The notes under the pieces were generated by a model. It was given only the letters and a program-made list of their open reading frames with translations. It searched no databases and was not told the origin of the DNA. From CAZCZZ01 sp964503335 (GTDB lineage: Bacteria > Verrucomicrobiota > Kiritimatiellia > CAIVKH01), in the NCBI GenBank assembly GCA_964503335.1, contig CAZCZZ010000018.1, positions 1-62,457 on the forward strand: a DNA stretch of 62,457 bases, written 5' to 3'. The stretch's first letter is position 1. Every line of letters begins with the position of its first letter. Below are positions 58,026-62,457 of the stretch, one piece after another. The position numbers and the translations under genes are program-made.

Positions 58026-61000
58026 ATGAACAGGTGTTTCAAACTTCTGATGATTGCCGGCGTGGCCTTCGCTGGTGCGTCCACGAATACGTTCGCGGCG
58101 TCGGCTTCTTCCGACAACGCCTGCGCGGCGGCGTACACGGGCGGAAACTACAACGGTCAGGATGGCGACGGAGCCAGCGGCTTCGGCGCGTGGCAGGTCG
58201 TGCCCGCGAGCAACCTGGGCAACTCGGGTGCCTTCATCGGCAGNNNNNNNNNNNNNNNNNNNNNNNNNNNNNNNNNNNNNNNNNNNNNNNNNNNNNNNNN
58301 NNNNNNNNNNNNNNNNNNNNNNNNNNNNNNNNNNNNNNNNNNNCAGATCCGCTGGGGCTTCCACTTCCGCGGCGGCGCCGGCGAGTACCAGATGTACGAC
58401 GCGAGTAACACGTCGTTCGAGCGCGGCACGTCCGGTCTTGGCTTTACGGCAAACGGCCTTCGCCTTGTCTTCACGTTGACGGGCGCCAACACCTACTCTG
58501 TAAACATTTTCTCCCCCGCGACGGCAGGCAGCCCGACGCGATCCTTCACGGGTACACTCGCGAACTCCGGCGGCATTGACCGCGTGACCGTCCTCAAGCG
58601 CGACACCAACAGCGGCTGCAACTACGACGCATTCTGGAACAACATGAGCATCAGCGCCTGCCCCGCGGGCACACCCGCGTGCACGGTGACGTTGACCTCC
58701 GGCGCAAGCTCCGCCGGCACGCAGAACACCTTCAGCGCCCCGGCGGGACAGAGCGCCTATTCGTGGGCCCTTTCCGCCAATTCCAGCGGCGCATCGATTT
58801 CAGGCTCTTCCTCGCTGCAGAGCGTCACGGTGAACAACGGCACAACGGCCGGCTCCTATACGATCACGGCGACGATCACGAGCAACGGCTGCGTGAACAG
58901 CTGCTCGCAGACGATCACGGTCACCGATGCGGATGTCACGCCGCCGACGATTACCTGCCCGCCCCAGTACAACGCCCAGTGCGGACTGCCCGCGGTGGCG
59001 ACGACGATTGCGCAATTCCAGGCCCAGGGCGGCACGGCGACGGATGATCGCCCCGGCGCGCTTTCGATCCAGCACCTCGGCGACACGACGGTCAGCGGCA
59101 CGGGTTGCATCGGCAGCCCGCTCGTCATCAACCGCGTCTATCGCATCTATGATGCGGCAAACAACTTCAGCGATTGCACGCAGGTCATCGTTCTTGAGGA
59201 CACGCAGGCGCCGACGGTGACATGCCCCGCGGGTTCGACCTTCAGCTGCATCAGCTCGCTTCCCGCGGCGAACGTCAACCTCGTCACGGCGTCCGACAAC
59301 TGCGGCGCGGTGACGGTAACGCACGTCGGCGATTCCCAGAGCAACCCCGGGTCGAGCTGCAACAACATCATCACGCGCACGTATCGTGCGACGGATGTCT
59401 GCGGCAACTTCACGGAGTGCGTGCAGATCTTCACGATCAACGACACGACGGCCCCCGTCCTCTCCGGTGTGCCCGCGAACACGACGGTCCAGTGCAGCGC
59501 GATTCCTGCAGCGGCGACAGTCACGGCAACAGATAACTGTGGCGGAAGCATCACGGTGAACTTCAGCGAGACGCAGACCGCCGGCGCCTGCCCGAATAGC
59601 TATACGATCACGCGCACGTGGTCGGCAACCGATGCGTGCGGCAACAATGTTTCGGCCAGCCAGACAATCAACGTGCAAGATACGGTTGGACCGGTCCTCT
59701 CCGGCGTGCCCGCGAACACAACCGCCGAGTGCGGCTCGGTTCCCGCGGCAGCGACCGTCACGGCCTCCGACGCCTGCGACCCGAGCGTGGCTGTCACGTT
59801 CAGCGAAACGTCTTCCGGTTCCTGCCCGACGATCATCACCCGCACGTGGTCGGCGACGGATGACTGCAACAACACGACAACGGCCAGCCAGACGATCACG
59901 GTGCAGGACACGACGGCGCCGTCCTTCTCTGCGCAGCCGTCCAACCAGACGGTCTGCCCCGGTGGCACGGCGACCTTCAGCGCGACGGCGTCCGACAGCT
60001 GCAGCGGCGTGACGTATGCCTGGCAGAAGACGGGCAGCGGCTGGGGTGGCGGATGGACGCTCCTCACGACGAGCGGCAACATCAACCAGAACGGCCACTT
60101 CATCGGTGACTCCCGCAGCAACGGCGACGGTAACGATGACAACGGCGACAACGACATCGGCCTCGACGCATGGGGCTTGTACGCCAACAGCGGCCAGACC
60201 GCCTCCGCGCTCCGCCCGCTCGGCACGCTCGACAGCGGCGAGACGTTCGGCATGGACATGGACAATGGTTTCATCAACGGCACGGTCGGCTTCGGCCTCC
60301 GTAATGCCAGCGCCGCAAACCGCTTCGAGCTCTACTTCGTCAGCGGCGACACGCAGTACAAGGTGTTTGATGCGTCCGGCGTGACGACAATCCCCGTCGG
60401 CTTCACCTCCGAAGGCCTCCGCATCCGCTTCACGCCGGTCGGCGCGAACGGCTATGTGCTGACGGTGACACGCCTGTTCGATGGCTCAAGCCACACCCGC
60501 ATCGGCACGCTCGCATCGACGGGCCCGATCACGGAATTGCGCCTCTTCAACTTCAACGCGGGTCCCGGCACCTCGTTCGACGCATTCTACAACTACATCA
60601 GCGTCGGCTGCCAGACGGACAACGCGGACAACACGCCCTACCAGAATGGCTGGCAGACGGGCGACAACGGCGGCAACGGATCCCTCTCCAACGGCGGCGA
60701 TATCTCCGGCGCCGACACGGCGACCCTGACGATCAACAACGCTGACGCGGGCGACGCGGGCACCTACGCCCTCTGCGCCATGGACGCCTGCGGCAACGCG
60801 ACGCTCTCCACGGCAGTCACGCTGACGGTTGGCGACACGACGGCCCCGGTCATCACCTGCCCGGCGAATGCCACGGTGGAATGCGGCAGTTCGACGGCCC
60901 CCGGCATCACCGGCACGGCTACAGCCACGGACAACTGCAGCGCCACAACGATTGCGTTCACGGATGGCGCCACCTCGGATGGCTGCGGCAACTCGGGTTC

Positions 61001-62457
61001 CTTCACCCGTACGTGGACGGCTACGGACGCTTCGGGCAACAGTTCAAGCTGCGCCCAGATCATCTCGATTGTCGACACCACGGCTCCTTCCATCTCGGCA
61101 CCTGCGGATGCCACGGTCGAATGCGGCGGTGACACAACGCCGGCGGCGACGGGCACGGCCACGGGAAGCGACACCTGCGGCAGCGTGACGATCAGCTCCA
61201 GCGACTCGTTCTCCGCGAGCTGCGGCAGCGCGGGAACGATTACGCGCACCTGGACGGCCACGGATGAATGCGGCAACAGCGCCTCGGCAGTGCAGACGAT
61301 CACGGTGGTCGACACGACGGCCCCCTCAATCAGCGTGCCTGCAAACGCCTCCGTCGAATGCACAGGCGATACCAGCCCCGCGGCGACGGGCACGGCTACG
61401 GGAAGCGACACCTGCGGCAGCGTGACGATCGCCTTCAGCGATTCAAGCGCAGCAAGCTGCGGCAACGCCGGGACGATCACCCGTACCTGGACCGCGACAG
61501 ACTCATGCGGCAATCAGGCGAGCGGTGTTCAGACGATCACGATCGTCGACACCACCGCGCCCTCGATCAGCGTCCCCGCCAATGCTTCCGTGGAGTGCGG
61601 TGCGGACAGCAGCCCGGCCGCCACGGGTTCCGCGTCAGGAAGCGACACCTGCGGCAGCGTGACGATCGGCTACAGCGATAGCAGCGTCGGTGGATGCGGA
61701 AATTCAGAAACCATCACGCGCACCTGGACGGCCACGGATGAATGTGGAAACCAGGCGAGCGGCGTCCAGACGATCACGGTGGTCGACACCACGGCCCCCT
61801 CGATCAGCGTTCCCGCGAATGCGACCGTGGAATGCGGCGGCGATACGAGCCCCGGCGGCACGGGCAGCGCGACGGGTAGCGACTCCTGCGGCAGTGTGAC
61901 GGTGAGCTTCAGCGACGCAAGCATCGGCGGCTGCGGCGACACGGAAGTCATCACCCGCACCTGGACCGTGACGGATGAGTGCGGCAATGCTGCATCAGCG
62001 GTACAGACCATCACGACGGTCGATACGACGGCGCCCGTGATCACCTGCCCCGCAGACGCAACGGTGGAGTGCGATGGCAGCCCGGCTCCCGCAGTCACCG
62101 GCACGGCCACGGCGACAGACGCCTGCGATGCAGCGCCGACAGTTACCTATAGCGACAGCGTCGCTCCCGGCAGCTGCCCGCAGAACACGATCATCACCCG
62201 CACGTGGACGGCCACGGATGCCTGCGGCAACACAGCAAGCTGCCAGCAGACCATCGACGCGACCGACACGACGGCGCCTGTGGTCACAGCCCCGGCCAGC
62301 GTGACGGTGGAATGCACGGCTTCAACAGATCCGTCCGCCACGGGCTCCGCCACGGCGACAGATAACTGCGATTCCTCCACGACCTCGACGAGCCCCGTGA
62401 CGGTGGGTTCGGAGAACTTCAACAGCTTCCGCGGCGCGGGCTTTGTACCTTCGCCGT
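58026..62457 (+). CDS. giant HYR-repeat surface protein (C-terminus beyond window; contains scaffold gap)
   Basis: The frame is open from ATG 58026 (ribosome binding site GGGGGAG, 7-nt spacer) to the window end, at least 1477 codons including the 100-N gap. An ATG at 57954 is in frame but less likely. The signal peptide ends near GASTNTFAA. Two copies of a beta module with DASNTSFERG / FDASGVTTIP and DAFWNNMSI / DAFYNYISV occur (about 107-218 and 660-865), the first cut by the gap. The rest is HYR-type (hyalin repeat) domains with DTTAPVITCPADATVEC starts and TRTWTATDECGN ends. From 60834 these are tandem units of 79-81 residues. Cys pairs in each unit suggest disulfides. Likely a long extracellular fibre or adhesin. 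Confidence 0.88.
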   Translation, partial: MNRCFKLLMIAGVAFAGASTNTFAASASSDNACAAAYTGGNYNGQDGDGASGFGAWQVVPASNLGNSGAFIGXXXXXXXXXXXXXXXXXXXXXXXXXXXXXXXXXXQIRWGFHFRGGAGEYQMYDASNTSFERGTSGLGFTANGLRLVFTLTGANTYSVNIFSPATAGSPTRSFTGTLANSGGIDRVTVLKRDTNSGCNYDAFWNNMSISACPAGTPACTVTLTSGASSAGTQNTFSAPAGQSAYSWALSANSSGASISGSSSLQSVTVNNGTTAGSYTITATITSNGCVNSCSQTITVTDADVTPPTITCPPQYNAQCGLPAVATTIAQFQAQGGTATDDRPGALSIQHLGDTTVSGTGCIGSPLVINRVYRIYDAANNFSDCTQVIVLEDTQAPTVTCPAGSTFSCISSLPAANVNLVTASDNCGAVTVTHVGDSQSNPGSSCNNIITRTYRATDVCGNFTECVQIFTINDTTAPVLSGVPANTTVQCSAIPAAATVTATDNCGGSITVNFSETQTAGACPNSYTITRTWSATDACGNNVSASQTINVQDTVGPVLSGVPANTTAECGSVPAAATVTASDACDPSVAVTFSETSSGSCPTIITRTWSATDDCNNTTTASQTITVQDTTAPSFSAQPSNQTVCPGGTATFSATASDSCSGVTYAWQKTGSGWGGGWTLLTTSGNINQNGHFIGDSRSNGDGNDDNGDNDIGLDAWGLYANSGQTASALRPLGTLDSGETFGMDMDNGFINGTVGFGLRNASAANRFELYFVSGDTQYKVFDASGVTTIPVGFTSEGLRIRFTPVGANGYVLTVTRLFDGSSHTRIGTLASTGPITELRLFNFNAGPGTSFDAFYNYISVGCQTDNADNTPYQNGWQTGDNGGNGSLSNGGDISGADTATLTINNADAGDAGTYALCAMDACGNATLSTAVTLTVGDTTAPVITCPANATVECGSSTAPGITGTATATDNCSATTIAFTDGATSDGCGNSGSFTRTWTATDASGNSSSCAQIISIVDTTAPSISAPADATVECGGDTTPAATGTATGSDTCGSVTISSSDSFSASCGSAGTITRTWTATDECGNSASAVQTITVVDTTAPSISVPANASVECTGDTSPAATGTATGSDTCGSVTIAFSDSSAASCGNAGTITRTWTATDSCGNQASGVQTITIVDTTAPSISVPANASVECGADSSPAATGSASGSDTCGSVTIGYSDSSVGGCGNSETITRTWTATDECGNQASGVQTITVVDTTAPSISVPANATVECGGDTSPGGTGSATGSDSCGSVTVSFSDASIGGCGDTEVITRTWTVTDECGNAASAVQTITTVDTTAPVITCPADATVECDGSPAPAVTGTATATDACDAAPTVTYSDSVAPGSCPQNTIITRTWTATDACGNTASCQQTIDATDTTAPVVTAPASVTVECTASTDPSATGSATATDNCDSSTTSTSPVTVGSENFNSFRGAGFVPSP
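58244..58343. other. 100-N scaffold gap
   Basis: Exactly 100 N inside the HYR-repeat gene. The frame happens to be kept at this length, but the real gap size is unknown. Confidence 0.95.
60834..62264 (+). repeat. tandem HYR repeat, six units of 237-243 bp
   Basis: Starts of the DTTAP unit fall at 60834, 61074, 61311, 61548, 61785, 62022 and 62265. The four central spacings are exactly 237 bp. Neighbouring units share long near-identical stretches, a pattern of recent unit duplication. Confidence 0.9.

Overview
The window looks like a scaffold from an uncultured member of the PVC superphylum, most likely Verrucomicrobiota or Kiritimatiellota. That placement is an inference. It rests on many very large secreted beta-rich proteins, C-terminal calcium-binding plus RTYxILGxS modules (genes at 3969 and 45782), ExbB/ExbD genes embedded in TPR operons, and dispersed palindromic repeats at gene ends. 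Two runs of exactly 100 N (23940-24039, 58244-58343) mark scaffold gaps of unknown true size. No rRNA, tRNA or CRISPR array was seen.

Layout. 1-3573 (-) is the N-terminal 1191 residues of a giant RCC1/P-domain surface protein that runs off the left edge. 3969-11854 (+) holds a secreted PKD protein, a LuxR-type regulator with an altered receiver, and a run of LpxR-like outer-membrane protein, lipoprotein, caspase-like protease and PhoD-like phosphatase, then thpR. 11945-16304 has a sulfotransferase, a 28-residue peptide gene, a stand-alone cyanophycin-synthetase-like Mur ligase, an SDR epimerase and a PilZ protein, separated by at least three families of palindromic repeats. 16411-22046 is a glycan-type cluster: PHP, two related GT4 glycosyltransferases, a GlpD-like oxidoreductase and an SDR. 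22108-29046 holds a ribbon-helix-helix protein and then a tight operon of TPR, TPR, ExbB, ExbD, ExbD and a membrane-anchored vWA-like protein standing where TonB would be expected.

29081-38668 is the most unusual part. The 3' end of a DNA alkylation repair gene recurs 8.93 kb downstream as a truncated copy, with a 60-bp identical core. The pair brackets two secreted proteins and a three-gene operon with 4-nt overlaps: a large KaiC-like ATPase, a three-TM coiled-coil protein, and a ClpX-like unfoldase with its zinc ribbon at the C-terminus. I regard this as the best candidate for an undescribed system, carried on an integrated or recombined island.

38657-48274 (-) is a second unusual operon: four secreted proteins joined by 4-nt overlaps (parallel beta-helix, terpene-cyclase-like toroid, altered transglutaminase plus alpha/beta hydrolase, small Ig-like protein). 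It is followed by a Ser/Thr kinase and a HAF-repeat protein. 51738-56912 (+) is housekeeping-like (gnd, lgt, an RluD-type pseudouridine synthase) plus a degenerate GH5-like protein. 56913-57491 holds a strongly folded non-coding stretch ending in a textbook intrinsic terminator. The right end is a small secreted protein and a giant HYR-repeat surface protein that runs off the edge.
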